From Isochrysis galbana (Eukaryota > Haptophyta > Isochrysidales > Isochrysidaceae): a DNA stretch of 64,000 bases. The translations under genes and the position numbers were made by a program. The notes under the pieces are model-generated. The model worked only from the letters and a program-made list of their open reading frames with translations, did not search any database and had not been told where the DNA came from. The DNA lies in NCBI GenBank assembly GCA_018136815.1, contig CM030936.1, positions 1,967,694 to 2,031,693 on the forward strand, given 5' to 3'. This document shows positions 11,861 through 23,429 of the stretch, in pieces; position 1 is the first letter of the stretch; each line of letters opens with the position of its first letter.

Positions 11861-13596
11861 GGCCTTGCTCTCTCTTTGGTCCCTCCTTGCTGTCGTTCCC
11901 CCGCCCCCGCGCTTGCTCTCGCTCTCGTCGTAGGTGTTCGTCGCTGAGGACTTTCCCCCCAGCGCGAAGCCTACCCTCTCGCCCCTTTCGTTTTACGCAC
12001 GTAGATTCCCTCCTTACTTTCTACATATTCGTTCGCTGTAACCGCCGTTCGCTGTCGGCTCTTCCGTCGCATCGTCGCTCTCTCGTCGGCTTTCTCTTCC
12101 TTGTTTCCTTCCTTCTGTGTCTTCCCCGCCCAAGTGGGGAAGGATACGTTAGTGTAGGGAGATGTTAGGTGAAAGTTGAGTGTGCGTGTCTTGTGATTGT
12201 TGTCGATCTAGTCGGATTGGGATCCTGTCGGCCTCTGTCGCCCACGTTCGTCGCCCTAGTCGCTCCTCGCTCCCTCGTCCTCGCTCTCGCTTCTCGCTTC
12301 CTTCGTAACAAGCAATCCTACAACACCAATCAAACCAACCCACTCTCGCCCACTCACACTCGCTACCGCTATGTCCGCTCCGTCGTCCCGCTCGCCCTCG
12401 CCACTGCCCGCCATCCATCCTCCCGCCATTGAGGTGGATCAGCCCGTCCAACCTGCCAATCTCCAAAACACCGTGCCTTCCGCCGCCTACCTTCCGTACC
12501 TTCCGCTTCCCTCCGTCCCGTCCGTAACCTCCACTCCGTCACCCACGGACCTCGTCGGCCTGCTATTCTAATGTCTAATGTTATACTTAATTCCTGTCAT
12601 TGGCATTGTCATTGTGTACTTCCAGGGTGTAAGTGTAAGTGCACATAGCTCAGCCAAATCATGCACAAAAAGGCCATGCCTGGGCACAGGGGTATGGGTA
12701 GGCCTCACCCCATGCCCTTTCTTCTAGGAAGCGCCTCACATAAGCCTACCCTCAAGCCCCGATCACCGGGGCTAGATGTATGCTGCATGCTGCGCCAGGT
12801 GCGGCTCCTGCGTCCCGAGGTCTGAAACATAAATGTACACAATAACTAAAATCAGCCGCCTCCTATCCGAAATCCCAGCCGCCCCTCGAGCCAGAGACAC
12901 TCGGTGCAAGCGATGAGCGATGAGGCGATGATAGCCACACTGATTCAACCGACGAAGCCACGAAGCCACCGATCCGCCCGATGACCGATGAGCCGAGCCC
13001 GACGAGGAAACCCCCCCCCATCCATCCACTAGCCTCCCCAGCCCATCCCGCTAGCCGCTAGCCCCCCCATCCATCTCACTAGCCCCCCCCATTCGCCCCA
13101 CTGGCCCCCGCGCGTGATCGCCTCTCTCCCGCGCGGATCCCTCTCTCCGCCGCACCCCTCCCAAGCCGAATGGAAGGGGGAGGAGATGGAGATGGAGACG
13201 GTGCCAGATGGAAGCAAACGACCAGACGGTTGGCGGTTGGGGAGGAGGGCGGAGCGCGCACCGTGATCCTATGTGTTTAAAGATAGTCGAGACGTGTAAA
13301 TGGTTGAGGGAGTGGAGGAGGGAAAACTAGAAACAATACTTTATGTGCAGACGGATGAGAGAGTGGAAGAGGGAAGACAAGAACCGCAATCCGTCACGTG
13401 TACGTTTATTCATGTGCATTCACACCGACGGAAATGGCGAACGACACGCCGATGAGGAAAGAGACACGCCGATGAGAGCCATCCCCCAGGCAGTGCATTG
13501 CACATCTTGCGAAATCACCAATACGCGACGAGTGCCTTGGAACACTGGGTGAGAACAATGTCGCACAATGCGTAGAAAAAGAATATCCACGTGACG
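11861..13596. other. Pyrimidine-rich and repeat-like spacer
   Basis: From 11870 to 12370 the plus strand is a long C/T-rich stretch leading to an ATG at 12371 with a 66-codon Ser/Pro-rich ORF (MSAPSSRSPSPLP...). A similar start (MSSAPSPRASPAP) follows C/T-rich DNA near 60018, so this may be the leader and first codons of a retroelement gag, but no downstream element remains. From 12580 to 13340 there are short ccatccactagcc-type repeats and otherwise nothing. 13340-13596 is the 3' flank of the CRAL-TRIO gene. Confidence 0.35.
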
Positions 13597-14565
13597 TCAA
13601 ACCGATGTTGCTGCCGATGGCGTGTCAGCGGCGCCTATCGGTCGCGGATGTCTACACTTGCACATCTCTCCATATGTTATCTGGTAGTGAGGATCCTGAA
13701 GCCAAGTAGCAGTACCTCGCGCGTCATGCTTAGGCAACTGGTCGTCTGCCTCCCAATACTGTTTTGGGGAGTCTCTCCGTCTCCGGTTGTCTTCAACCTC
13801 AACCGCCAACCAATCGGCCAACTCTGGTGTGGCAAAGTGCGACCAAACCTCAGGCCCATCGTCCACACGCCGTGATATGAACTGGACCTTGCTTTGGGTC
13901 TTCTCATCAAGAGTTGGCCGAATTGCTCTCCATAGAGTGGAGAATGTGCGTGGAGCATCGTACAAGACAGCCTTGGCCAGACGCTCGGGGTAGTGTGCTG
14001 TGACCACATGCGTTGAGCCCCTACTGACGAAGTAGTTTACATCGCGCAAGGAAAAGCCCTCAAAGTCGATGATCACGATCCATTTGCTGAGCGGCGTGCC
14101 GATCGCATCGAACCGGCGGCTCATGTGCTCCAACAGCCAAACAACATGCTCCATGTTCGCCTCACCGGAAAAGCGGTTGTGCGCGTGCCCGTAGCACGTG
14201 TAGGCAACCGGCTCGCCACTCTTCGCAAAGCCAACCCAGCGGAGACTGTGGCTGAGCGGGTCTGCAAGGCACTTGCGGCATCGGAGTTCGGGCGGGCCGA
14301 GCTGGGCGCGCCAGTGCACTGAGTTCTGCAGCATGCGCAGCGCGGCCGTGTGCTTGCCGCCCCTGGCCCGCAGGTAGCGCACAGCGGTAGGCACATCCGT
14401 CGTGTCCGCCAGCTCCTCCAGAGTGTGCTGGCCGGCACAAGCAACGCGTAGCGCACGAAGGAGCTCGTGCGCGGCGGCTATCTCCGCCCCGCTCGGCGCA
14501 GCGTCGTCGCCGCTCGGGCTCTCCTCGGCCATGCCATCCGAGGCTCCCTCCGGCCCCATGCACAT
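13597..14565 (-). CDS. CRAL-TRIO (Sec14-like) lipid-binding protein
   Basis: A single exon of 322 residues starts at the ATG at 14565 (MCMGPEGAS). The N-terminal CRAL-TRIO-N helix is seen in TDVPTAVRYLRARGGKHTAA and the lipid-binding fold in WIVIIDFEGFSLRDV, VTAHYPERLAKAVLYDAP and FSTLWRAIRPTLDEKTQSKVQF, typical positions for Sec14 proteins. These proteins carry a hydrophobic ligand (phosphatidylinositol, tocopherol and others) between membranes in the cytosol; the ligand cannot be told from sequence. There is no GOLD domain and no signal peptide. It is divergently arranged with the coiled-coil gene at 15543, about 1 kb apart, and a purine-rich plus strand (pyrimidine-rich sense strand) precedes the start at 14600-14760. 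Confidence 0.85.
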   Translation of the reverse strand: MCMGPEGASDGMAEESPSGDDAAPSGAEIAAAHELLRALRVACAGQHTLEELADTTDVPTAVRYLRARGGKHTAALRMLQNSVHWRAQLGPPELRCRKCLADPLSHSLRWVGFAKSGEPVAYTCYGHAHNRFSGEANMEHVVWLLEHMSRRFDAIGTPLSKWIVIIDFEGFSLRDVNYFVSRGSTHVVTAHYPERLAKAVLYDAPRTFSTLWRAIRPTLDEKTQSKVQFISRRVDDGPEVWSHFATPELADWLAVEVEDNRRRRDSPKQYWEADDQLPKHDARGTATWLQDPHYQITYGEMCKCRHPRPIGAADTPSAATSV

Positions 14566-15542
14566 TGCCTCCCCTCGTCTCCTCGCGCGCCCCCACGAGG
14601 GAGGAAGAAAAGGTCGCAGAAAAGGGACGGTGGCAGGAGGAAAATGAGAGCGAGAGCCAGAGAGAGAACGGGCGGCGGAGCGGCGCGGCAAGCGCAGTCA
14701 AGCGAAAGTGAGAGGAGCAAGAGGGGGTGGCGTGGGCGGGGACGAGGGAGGGGCTGTCAGAGTTTTCGTGTTCGGCTGGGCCAGCGGAGTTGCCCATGGT
14801 TATTTTTATTGAAAGAAAATGACGCGCCATGCCACCATCCCACCTCTAAGTCTTTTTTCCACGACATCATTGAGATACTGAATGACATGACGGTTGCAGG
14901 TTGGGATGTCACAGCTACCGCGGTATAAAGTCATACGCCATTGGTCTTCGATGAATAAGGTAGCAATATACAAACTCGACAGTCCATAGTCCATAGGCCA
15001 TAGGCACACGAAAATACAAATCGGATTCTGCTTAGATTCGTATTATGGCGGCTAGTCACAACTCCACGAGGCATACGCCCAGCTGTCGGCACAGGTTCGT
15101 GATGCTCTCGACAATCGCCATCGCCATAGCCCTCGCGCCGACCGCGGCCAGCACCAGCACGCCAGCACGTCCCCACGTTCCCTTGTTTTGTTTCTTGGCA
15201 GCTGAAAGGCCCCAAATTTTGGTTAAAAAATTCGATTTCGATCGACCACCCAAAAACTTACGGGATTGGTAACTGTGCGGGCACCTTGTTACAAAGGTCA
15301 ATGAAACCATCTTATAGTTACTAAAATACATTAGTACAAAAAAACTCGATCCCTTCATTCCTCCGTGTTTTCAACGGGAAGAAAAACAACTTGAGTACTC
15401 ACTCGTAGTTGATGTCCAGGGGGTTGAGCGGGCCCTGCTGGCAGACAAGACGGGGGAAGGGGAGGCGAGGGGGAGGCGAGAGGAGGAGGGGTGTGTGGGA
15501 TCGAGGGAGGGAAGAGTGGGGGTAGCGGCGGGACGAGGGAGG
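14566..15542. other. Divergent intergenic region
   Basis: This separates two divergent genes. 14600-14760 is GA-rich on the plus strand; 14940-15010 contains short repeats of tatgg/ccatag (actatggactgtc...); 15340-15540 approaches the coiled-coil gene. No RNA gene or ORF is credible. Confidence 0.4.
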
Positions 15543-17492
15543 ATGAGCGGCGGCGCGTCGGTGGCCAGGCGGGTGCCCACGGCCGTGCTAAGGCAGGGGG
15601 GACGAGAGCTGATGGGAGACCCGCGCTTCCGAAGCTCCGAGGAGCAGCGTGTGATGGCTGAAGGCCTCTCCCGCGCTCTCGATCAGCTTCGCTCCGACTC
15701 TACGGCGGCGATCGAGCGGAATACGAAGGAGCTCGAACGGCTCGGTGGCCTCGTCGACTCGCGCGGTGCGCAGCTCCGGCGCATGCAACGCCAAACACGC
15801 ATGATCGCGCCGCTCTCCGCGGAGCAGCAGCAGCAACTAGCAAGCCTCGAAGGCTTGCTCGACCAGACTAGACGCAAGCGCGACGCTGCAGTGGGTGAGA
15901 ACACCCGCATCCTGAGGGTGCTGACGGAGCTGAAGGGCGAGGTCGACGGCCTGAAGCAGCTCGTGCCGTCGAGCTCCAGTGACTTCTCACAATCTAGTTC
16001 CTTGAGTGCGAGAGGTCGCTCCGCCATGAGCTCATCCTGGGACAGTGATGCGCAGCAACTGCTGCGAGAGCAGGAGGAGGCGGACGCAAAACTGGAGGAA
16101 GTCCAGGCGATGGTGCGGAAGCACGAGGCCCAGCTCGCACAGATGCGCCGAGATGCAGCCAAATTCGACGGGCAATACGAGTCTGCGCTCTCCAAACTGC
16201 AACGTGCTCAAACCATGGCGGCCCGTGCGAAGCTTGAGCTGATGGCGTCATCGCAAGCACAAATGGAGGTGGAGTCCCTCCGGCGTAAGAATGAACATAG
16301 CGCGGTGGCGTCTCAGTTCGAGCAAGGCTCAGCCCTACGAGAAAGGCGGAAATTGCTCAACGAGACCAAGTCTGAAGCGATCCAGCGAAAGCTGCTGACG
16401 TCTGAAGTCGCCATCCGCAACCTGGAAGACAGCTCCACCAAAGGAAAGCATCGCGGCATCCAGTCAGAGGTGCCCAAGGCTTCAGTGGACCCGGTGGATG
16501 CTGTGCTGGGAGGCTCATCGAGATCGCAAGTCATTCAATCCTCGCGGCCTTCCCCAGGTGATGACGGCTGGGTGGACGCCCAAAGTAGTATCAATATCCT
16601 CCACGGCGCCAACCGAGCTGAGGAGGAGGCATGGGTGGCTCTCGTGGACAAGGCGGGCATATCGAAGCCCCAAGAGATCGCGGAGCGTCTTGCGCACCAT
16701 CAAGAAGTGACCAACACCATTCATCTCGAGCGGCAGGCGGAAATGCGACTCGTTAAACTCGTAGAAGAGGGGCGTGTGCTACGAGCACGCCGCGATTGGC
16801 TCGAAAGCGCTATAGCAAGGGCTGCAACACGTCGGCGTGTCCAGCTGACTGAATCCGTTGCTTCCAGCAGCCAACAGATCGAGATCAGCATCAAGCAGCG
16901 GTCAACGCACGACCACATCCTCGGGCGCGCGCGTCAGGCTATCCGCCATGTTCAGGGTATTTGTGCAGAAGCAGCTCTTACCGATGCTAAGACCGACGAT
17001 GTGAATGGCGCGGATGCATTGCAACTGGCGAAACTCCTTGCTGCCCTCTCTGCCTCACTGCGGAATGCGCGTTCCGCGGCTTCAGGAGGCAAAGCGAGCG
17101 GTGGAAAGGATGGCAAACAAACCCCACTGGATGGTTTGATGGAAGCCTCTTTCTCGGCGGCTGCGTACCAGCGCGAGATTGCCACGAGGAGCCGTCCTCT
17201 CCGGCCAACATCCGCGTCCAAGACGTTCGGGGCCTACATGGAGGGATCGCGGTTGAACGACAAGGCAAGGCTCAAACGAGCAAGCAGCGCGAAGGCGAAA
17301 CGTGAGTCAGCATCGAGTCAGAGGAAGGCAAATGCGAGTAGCACGGCGCGTGAAGAACGTAAGCACGTTAACGTATTGGATGCCTTGGTCGCCACCGGTA
17401 AGCCCAAACTAGAAGGGGTTCCAGCTCATGTGCTCGGGGCGGTTCCCCTCACAGCTACTGACCGCCTATTGAGCGGACTTGTCGTGTCATGA
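15543..17492 (+). CDS. Long coiled-coil protein of unknown role
   Basis: A 649-residue single-exon ORF starts at the ATG at 15543 (MSGGASVARRV); the open frame runs 16 codons further upstream only from a GTG. Most of it is charged heptad-like sequence: EEQRVMAEGLSRALDQLRS, RDAAVGENTRILRVLTELKGEVDGL, LEEVQAMVRKHEAQLAQMRRDAAKF, then a second block near 16620-16920. The C-terminus is basic and Ser/Ala-rich (SRPLRPTSASKTFG; RLKRASSAKAKRESASSQRKA). It resembles axonemal or centrosomal coiled-coil proteins in composition only; I cannot name the family. Coding is strongly supported by length and uninterrupted helix pattern. Confidence 0.8.
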   Translation: MSGGASVARRVPTAVLRQGGRELMGDPRFRSSEEQRVMAEGLSRALDQLRSDSTAAIERNTKELERLGGLVDSRGAQLRRMQRQTRMIAPLSAEQQQQLASLEGLLDQTRRKRDAAVGENTRILRVLTELKGEVDGLKQLVPSSSSDFSQSSSLSARGRSAMSSSWDSDAQQLLREQEEADAKLEEVQAMVRKHEAQLAQMRRDAAKFDGQYESALSKLQRAQTMAARAKLELMASSQAQMEVESLRRKNEHSAVASQFEQGSALRERRKLLNETKSEAIQRKLLTSEVAIRNLEDSSTKGKHRGIQSEVPKASVDPVDAVLGGSSRSQVIQSSRPSPGDDGWVDAQSSINILHGANRAEEEAWVALVDKAGISKPQEIAERLAHHQEVTNTIHLERQAEMRLVKLVEEGRVLRARRDWLESAIARAATRRRVQLTESVASSSQQIEISIKQRSTHDHILGRARQAIRHVQGICAEAALTDAKTDDVNGADALQLAKLLAALSASLRNARSAASGGKASGGKDGKQTPLDGLMEASFSAAAYQREIATRSRPLRPTSASKTFGAYMEGSRLNDKARLKRASSAKAKRESASSQRKANASSTAREERKHVNVLDALVATGKPKLEGVPAHVLGAVPLTATDRLLSGLVVS

Positions 17493-19479
17493 TGAGCAAT
17501 GTGGCGCATGGCAGATGTCTTTGCCGAGCATGGAGTCGGACGACGACGAGGTAAGTTGGCTACCGCTCTTGCTGACTCAGCCGCAAGGCCATCTTCACAT
17601 ACACAACTACACCTAGCTGTAAAGGCCAAGGGTGCCTCCATCAAAAAAATTCTCAATAATCTCGCCTCGCGCGCGGCATTGGTATGGTTAAGTCGTAGCC
17701 ACGCCCGTTCGCCCTCACATCCGGCCTTGCGGCGGCTACTCCCACTCCGCCCGCTTGTGCCTTGTACTCTAAAAAAAACCTTTTAGTAGTAATATCCTCG
17801 CCTCACACGTGGCACTGGGTTATGTTCTCGTAGCCACGCCCCTTCCCCTTCCTCACCCTCACTCCCCGCCTTGCGGCAACTCCCCTCGTGCTCTACTTAG
17901 GGGCTCGGGCTCGGGTCATGTGGGGGGTCTGAGTAGAGCGGGGTGCACGTGTCTGCTCAGCGGCATGTTCTCGCCTTCCTCCTGTGCGTGCTGCTGAGCG
18001 ACCTGTTTATCACAAGTTTGTTGTAGGGCCTATAGGGCGGTCAAACAGGGGCTTTTAACTATTAGTAAGGGTTGGGCTGCATTTTTTGACCGTGGCGCGA
18101 TGCCCAATAAAAAAGCTCCGGTGGGGGCTACCTGACGTTACGAAATTAAACCTTTTAATAGTCTCACCGCACACGCGGCCGTGGACCCTCTACTTTCTAC
18201 TCACGTAGGAAAACTTTCTACACCCCCACTCCCCCGGCCCTTCTCCCCCCGCCATAAGGCGACTCCCCCCCGCCGTGCACTACTAGGGGGATAGGGGTGA
18301 AGGGCTTAGATATGGTCCGGTGGCCCGCGCCTCCCCCCGGTGATCATTCCCCTCATAGCGCTCGATGGCAGACACTGTCAGACCCGACTCCTACTATGAC
18401 CTTTCAGACATCTTCCCGCAAGCAACCAACCAACGACTCTTTCACGGCCGCGTCAGCTGCCGGCTCGATCGAACGGCCCTCTGCCTACGAGCCAGTAGTC
18501 ATCGCGTGTTCGACAGCGTCGAGACGGAGCAAACGCGAGGAAGAACGACTCTCTTGCAGAGGAGGCACGTAGCCTCCCCGGCACTTGGCATGTTTCACCA
18601 GCACAAGTGCCGGGGGCACCACCATCTGTCCGTTCTCGAGGAGAATGCCTCTCCATTCCCCGGTCCCCTCTCCCAACTCCCCGGCGAAGGCTTGGGCAGC
18701 CGGGGTCCGAGCCTTCATTGACCTTCATTCGAATCGCCCCCTCCCCCCCCCCCCGCGGGGAGCGCGAGCAAAAAATTCAGCATGAGGTTTCCGGATACTT
18801 TACTGGAGCGAGTGAAGGGTGCTCCTCCAACCTTCTCGAATGTTTCTTTTTTCCTTCGATTTCCCCGAGGTGCGTCTGAGATAGGTTTCCGGTTGCGACA
18901 ACGGCGGAACGAAGCACCACACCGACCGCAGCCTCCAGCCTCCAAGGCTCCACCACAAGATCGCACGAGGTGCGGTGTCATCATCTAAGTGGGGCTTGAG
19001 GCCCTCCTATGTATTTTTCATAGTCAAGCCCCAAAAGCGAGCAACCCTCACAAGGGGGTGGAAATGCTGCGCACTCTCTCCCCCTGGAGACATCGATCCA
19101 AACAGCTCGGAAACAGAAGAAGAAGAGACCGGTTCAAGAAGCATCTCAGCTATCATGCTCATGCTATCGCACTTTTGACGGAACACGACCCTCTTCCATT
19201 CATTGCAATAACCAAGTACACAATTAGTTGAGATTACCCTTGGGATCAGGTAGGGATGACATAGGAGCATAGGAGGGCTGACGAAGGTGCATGAGGAGAA
19301 CTTAATCCAAGCATTATACCCGGCATATGCGCACCGAGGCGCCAACAGGTAAGACGAAGGATAGGCGCTCTCGTGTACCTCCATGTCTTTGCCACTAACT
19401 TGTCGAAGAGTGACACACACAACCTGACATGGCCTCTGCAATTCCCGACTGCGACGCGATCTAACGGATAGACATCATA
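17493..19479. repeat. Repeat cluster and unassigned spacer
   Basis: Three TAGCCACGCC short-repeat copies lie in a row on the plus strand (17643-17750, 17768-17890, and a diverged one 18145-18290). Between them, 18020-18115 is the partner of 9715-9810. The ORF at 18365-18721 (MADTVRPDSYYDLSDIFPQ...) and the opposite one at 18485-18718 overlap; neither is recognised, and either could be a remnant. 18740-19479 shows no supported gene. Confidence 0.45.
17513..17549 (+). CDS. Possible first coding exon of an undetected gene
   Basis: Just after the coiled-coil stop, ATG TCT TTG CCG AGC ATG GAG TCG reads MSLPSMESDDDE and meets a strong donor (GAG followed by gtaagt). No downstream exon is recognised and repeats begin within 100 bases, so it may be a relic or chance. 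Confidence 0.15.
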
Positions 19480-22400
19480 TCAGTCGTCATCTGAGCTCAT
19501 CAGGTCTATAATGATAATGTCTTCGCGGTTTTGCGGTGGACCCGCTGTTCGCCCACGGCCTGGATTGCTAGGTATGTTTAGGTTGGCATTGATGGTCAAG
19601 TCCACTGTCTCAATATCTTTCCCTTTCTCCGAGAGGTCCGCCGTGTCGACGACCTCCCTATCTCGAACATCCGTGCCGTTGATGCGCATTTTGGTCTGCT
19701 TCTCGGTTCCACCGCCCTCCATTTTAAATACGCCGTCGGTTTCCAGAGACATCGCTGACTTTGGCCTGGCCTCTTCCTCATCTTGTGCATCCGCAATGTC
19801 CGAGTCCAGCGATGCCTCCTTGAATTCAACATCGTTGGCATCGGTTGCTGTCTCACCGTCTCTAGCATCAACAGCATTGGGCAAACTTGCCTTGAACTCA
19901 GAGTGAACATCGCTCTGGTTGTCAGGAGCGGTTGGGGTCGCCTTCAGGGGACAGGAGGGGTCGTCCATCGCTCCTTGTGCTTGCAAAGCAACTTCCTCCT
20001 CGGGTTCGGCTATCGCCTGTGCATGTAGCTGAGCCCCGGTCGCTGTCCGCTCCTCTGGCCTTGCCACACGGCTCGCATCCATCTCCGCGCCGGCGGGCGC
20101 CATCCACGTCGGCGCGCGAAGCTCAACCTCGATTTGGGCTAGTGAGAGCTCCTGCTTCTTGTCACACGATCCAGCGCAAGTAAATGGTGCGTCGCCGCTG
20201 TCGGGAGCGCGCCTCCAACGATAGCAGTGCACGCATCGCCGCCAATCGCCGCGTCGTTCCGTGAGATCGGCATCGCGAGATGTGTCGCAATGCGGAGATT
20301 GCTGCGCGCTCAGCACCAATTGAACGTAACCTTCACACACACGCAAATGCGTCCCCACCGAGGCAATCCGCCGCCACTCACCACCCTCAGTCTGTTTCGT
20401 GCACCAGACCGAGGGATGCAAGGGGCCGGCGGCCGCCATGAAGGCGCCGTCACCCCTCACGAAGCATACGCGACCAAGCTCCCAGCCATGCTCTTGAAGA
20501 AGCTCCACGATAGCGTTGTACGCCGGTGGCCGCCAGCCATCCGAAAAATTTGCCACACGGCCGAGCAGTATCCGGCCAACCTCTATCCTCGAGCGGAGCG
20601 TCATATTTTGCCTGGGCATGTATTGCCCATCAGCATGCGTCTCCGGAGGCCACAGGTATATATCGCGAGCTGATGGGTTGGTCCTGCGGGTCTCGAGACG
20701 AAATCGCCAGCCACGCACATACCATGTTACACCTGAGCCACCCCCTGCAACGGCCCTTGTCTTCATCGTCGCCAACTCGCTCCAAATCTCGACGGACTCA
20801 GCGTCCATCTCAGTGCCTTGCGGTGGCGGAATCTCGCCATTTGGCCCCTTACAAGCCGGCAGTCGGTATTCTGGTAGTGCCGGTGCGACGGCAGGCTCCG
20901 CTCGTCGGCGTATCACACGTGGTGAAGGGGCGGCCATCTCGTGGTGCAATAGAATGCGACGCCCTTGCGGCTCATCCAGACACGAAAGGAATGCCGATCC
21001 CTGAGTGCGCATCGCGCGCGCGCCGCGGGCTGAAAAGTGCACGCGCTCGACCACCTCCAGTGGCAACCATTTAAAAGAGTTGGGCAACTTGGGCAGGGAG
21101 AAGCGTGCTTCTTCGCCCCTAACCTCGACAATTTGGCCACGAAAATCGGCAAACCCCCAATCTTCCCCTAGACCGTACTTTTCTCGCTCATTCGGGCCGT
21201 TCTTGATCCAGACCACCGCCTTCTCAATCCGAAGGTCCGTAATTTCCGAGTCGGGGCGAAACTCACCATCCACTTCTCGCATAGGCCTGCCGGACGAGTC
21301 AACTCGCTGTGCATTCTCGTACTCGGTCATTAGCGCATCGTTCTCCTCTTGTGCCTTGCGCTCAGCGGCACGGGCTCGCTTCGCAGCGCGTTTCTGCTCC
21401 TTTGCCGCCTTCTTCTCGATGCGCGCATTCTTGTCTCGTGGCAGCCGGGGTCGCTTCTGTGAGGCACGCGCTGCATCGGAGTACGGCTCGCCACGCAGCG
21501 CTTCCAACGAACCAAACTGGCGCAAAAGGAAGATGCGCTCCACGTTGAGGTAGTTAACCAACTTATCCAAGTGGCCGGGCTTCATCGAGTGTGAAAGGAT
21601 CTCGACCATTTTGGCGAGAGGGCCGCGAGAGTGCAAACCATCAGCGTCGATGATTAATGAGGCGACATCCGTGTATCTGCTTCACGTAGGGCGAGAGGGC
21701 CGTGGGGGTGCATCATTCGAGAGTGGGTTAGGGAGGGGCAGCGTGTCAGACTAGTCAGGCCCCAAGTGTTGCGCACCCTGCCTGTTCGAGAACCCCCGTG
21801 TAGAAGCTCAAGTTAAACTGTGCAAGGAGCTCAGAGAGCTGCAAGGGCCAAGTCAAGGAGGGACCAGGGATGAGGAGGGGTAGATGACGCGCACTAGTGC
21901 CACGCGCAATGGCAATGGCAGGGAAATGAATAGATCATGCGGCCGCAACCACGAGAGCTGATTAGGTGGTCGCATCCACATGGAGCAGAGGCCAGGAACA
22001 GGGCCTCCAAGCAACGCGCCTTTGGGAACTCAGGCCTCATGACGAGAGCTGATGACTCGGGTTCAGCCCGGGTGTGGAGCCCATCATCGAGGCTACGGAA
22101 CTCTCGTGCCTCGTTCTCAGAGCGAAAGCGTTTCCCACTGAAAGAGCACGAATGGTCTTCATCCACGGAGAAGCGGTGCTTCCGTGCAACCTCGGATGGT
22201 TCGCCGACTCCATTTGGACCGCCTTCATCGGGTGTGGTGGGAGCGGGGCTCCCGGAGTCGGAGCTCGAGGGCTCGTTACCTTGCAAATGCTGAGCCTGCA
22301 ACTGTTCTGACTGCGACTGCTGCTCCTGAAGCTCGTCGTCCTGCGACTGCTCATCGTCCTTGCTCTCTCTCTCTCTCTCGCTCTCGCTCTCGCTCTCGCT

Positions 22401-22634
22401 ATCGCTCTCCGACCCGGCCTCACTTGCTTGCCTCCTCGCGAGATAATCATCCTTCGTGTGGCACGCCTGCGTGATGAGCCGCGGGTCGTCGAGTTCCTCG
22501 TCAGTGAGGAATTTGACCGTGTGCTCCGCCTGCGATCGGCGCTTCGCATCGGGCGGCGGAGGGTAGACCACCTTGTGGATGTACTTGCCGTCTCTGAACT
22601 CAGACGAGAGGACCATCGGCTCGGTCTGCTCCAT
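19480..22634 (-). CDS. Chromatin-reader protein: MBD-like region, CW zinc finger, C-terminal SUMO-interacting motif
   Basis: The main exon is open from about 21660 to the stop at 19480. In order it shows a basic coiled region, a Tudor-like segment (about 21165-21045, FRGQIVEVRGEEARFSLPK...WLPLEVVERV), an MBD-like segment (20725-20570, GWRFRLETRR...ARDIYLWPP...LRSRIEVGR), a CW finger (20250-20160, WRRCVHCYRWRR...FTCAGSC) and a last stretch EDIIIIDLMSSDDD, a textbook SUMO-interacting motif. CW fingers read histone H3K4 methylation and MBDs bind DNA; plant MBD proteins also combine both, with the CW first. The frame runs open 5' of the first ATG (21609), and a second frame at 22634-about 22030 (MEQTEPMVLSSEF..., Ser/Glu/Gln-rich) lies 400 bases upstream on the same strand, so I propose it as exon 1; the junction is not defined and two genes are possible. 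Confidence 0.6.
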
Positions 22635-22639
22635 CCGAC

Positions 22640-23100
22640 CGGCGTGTGTGTGTGTGGGGGGGGGGGGGGGGGAGGGAGGGAGGGAAGGGGGGGGGGGGGG
22701 GAGGGGAGAGAGGGGGGGGAAGAGAGAGACGGAGAGAGAGGGAGAGGGAGAGGAGAGCGGGGAAGAGGGGAGGACGCCGAGAGAGGGGAGGAGAGCGAGC
22801 GAGTTCGGCCGTCGAGCACATATATCGTACTACTACTTCTAAGAAGATGGAGAGAGAGAAAGAGAGAGGGGGGGGGGAGGGGGGGCGGGGGGGAGTGAAG
22901 AGAGCCATGACCCACCACTGCTGCGAGAGGACCCCCCCCCCCCCACCCTCAAGAGAGAGCTAGCTCTCTCTCCTCTCTCATCCCCCTAGAGTATCATAAG
23001 AGTACTCCCTCCTCTTACCCTAATCCCCCCCCCCCCTCCCCCCCCCCCCTCCCCCCCCCCCCTCCTCATCATCTCAGCATCCCCTCCCAGTTCCGGAAGC
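22640..23100. repeat. Extreme homopurine/homopyrimidine tracts
   Basis: 22648-22900 is almost entirely G and A on the plus strand with several G runs over 10; 22930-23070 is C-rich with long C runs. It lies directly 5' of the ATG at 22634 (minus strand), so the sense leader is CT-rich. Open frames here are low-complexity artefacts. Confidence 0.7.
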
Positions 23101-23229
23101 CTACCCCAAGAGTTTTGTTGTTGTGTTGTGTTGTTGGCATCGCGCTGTCGCTCTGTCACAGTATAACCTTAGTGCTCTGGCGCTGGCTCCATCGGCTCTC
23201 CCTGCTGCACTCCTTGCTGCGCCCCCCCC

Positions 23230-23410
23230 TTGTAGCCCCCCCTCCCGTGGATATTTGTATGTGTCTATGGCACCAACACACGTCAAGGAGTACGGGCAAG
23301 TGCGCTGAGGGGTGTCGGGATAGTACCAGGCTAGTGGCTAGTGGCTAGTGGGAGTGGGAGTAGTGGTAGTGGTACTAACACTAACACTAACACTAACGCT
23401 CAGAAGTCTT
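23230..23410 (+). repeat. Dispersed repeat, inverted partner at 41835-41965
   Basis: Shared order: tatgtgtctatggcaccaac, gtacgggcaagtgcgctgagg, then gctagtgg/agtagtggtactaac steps. The same order occurs on the minus strand at 41965-41835. It ends in (ctaaca)n-like steps at 23375-23400, too few to be telomeric. Possibly SINE-like; no coding. Confidence 0.5.
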
Positions 23411-23429
23411 ATTAATATTATTAATATTA

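Noticed and set aside
12371-12571. Small ORF MSAPSSRSPSPLP... as a host gene
   Set aside because: 66 codons, low complexity, no downstream exon and a similar start near 60018 after similar C/T-rich DNA; more likely retroelement debris.
22646-22963. Gly/Arg/Glu-rich ORFs over the G-run region
   Set aside because: Translations of a homopurine tract; both strands are open for the same reason.
23375-23400. (ctaaca)n steps as an internal telomere repeat
   Set aside because: Only about four imperfect units and they belong to a dispersed repeat also present at 41.9 kb.
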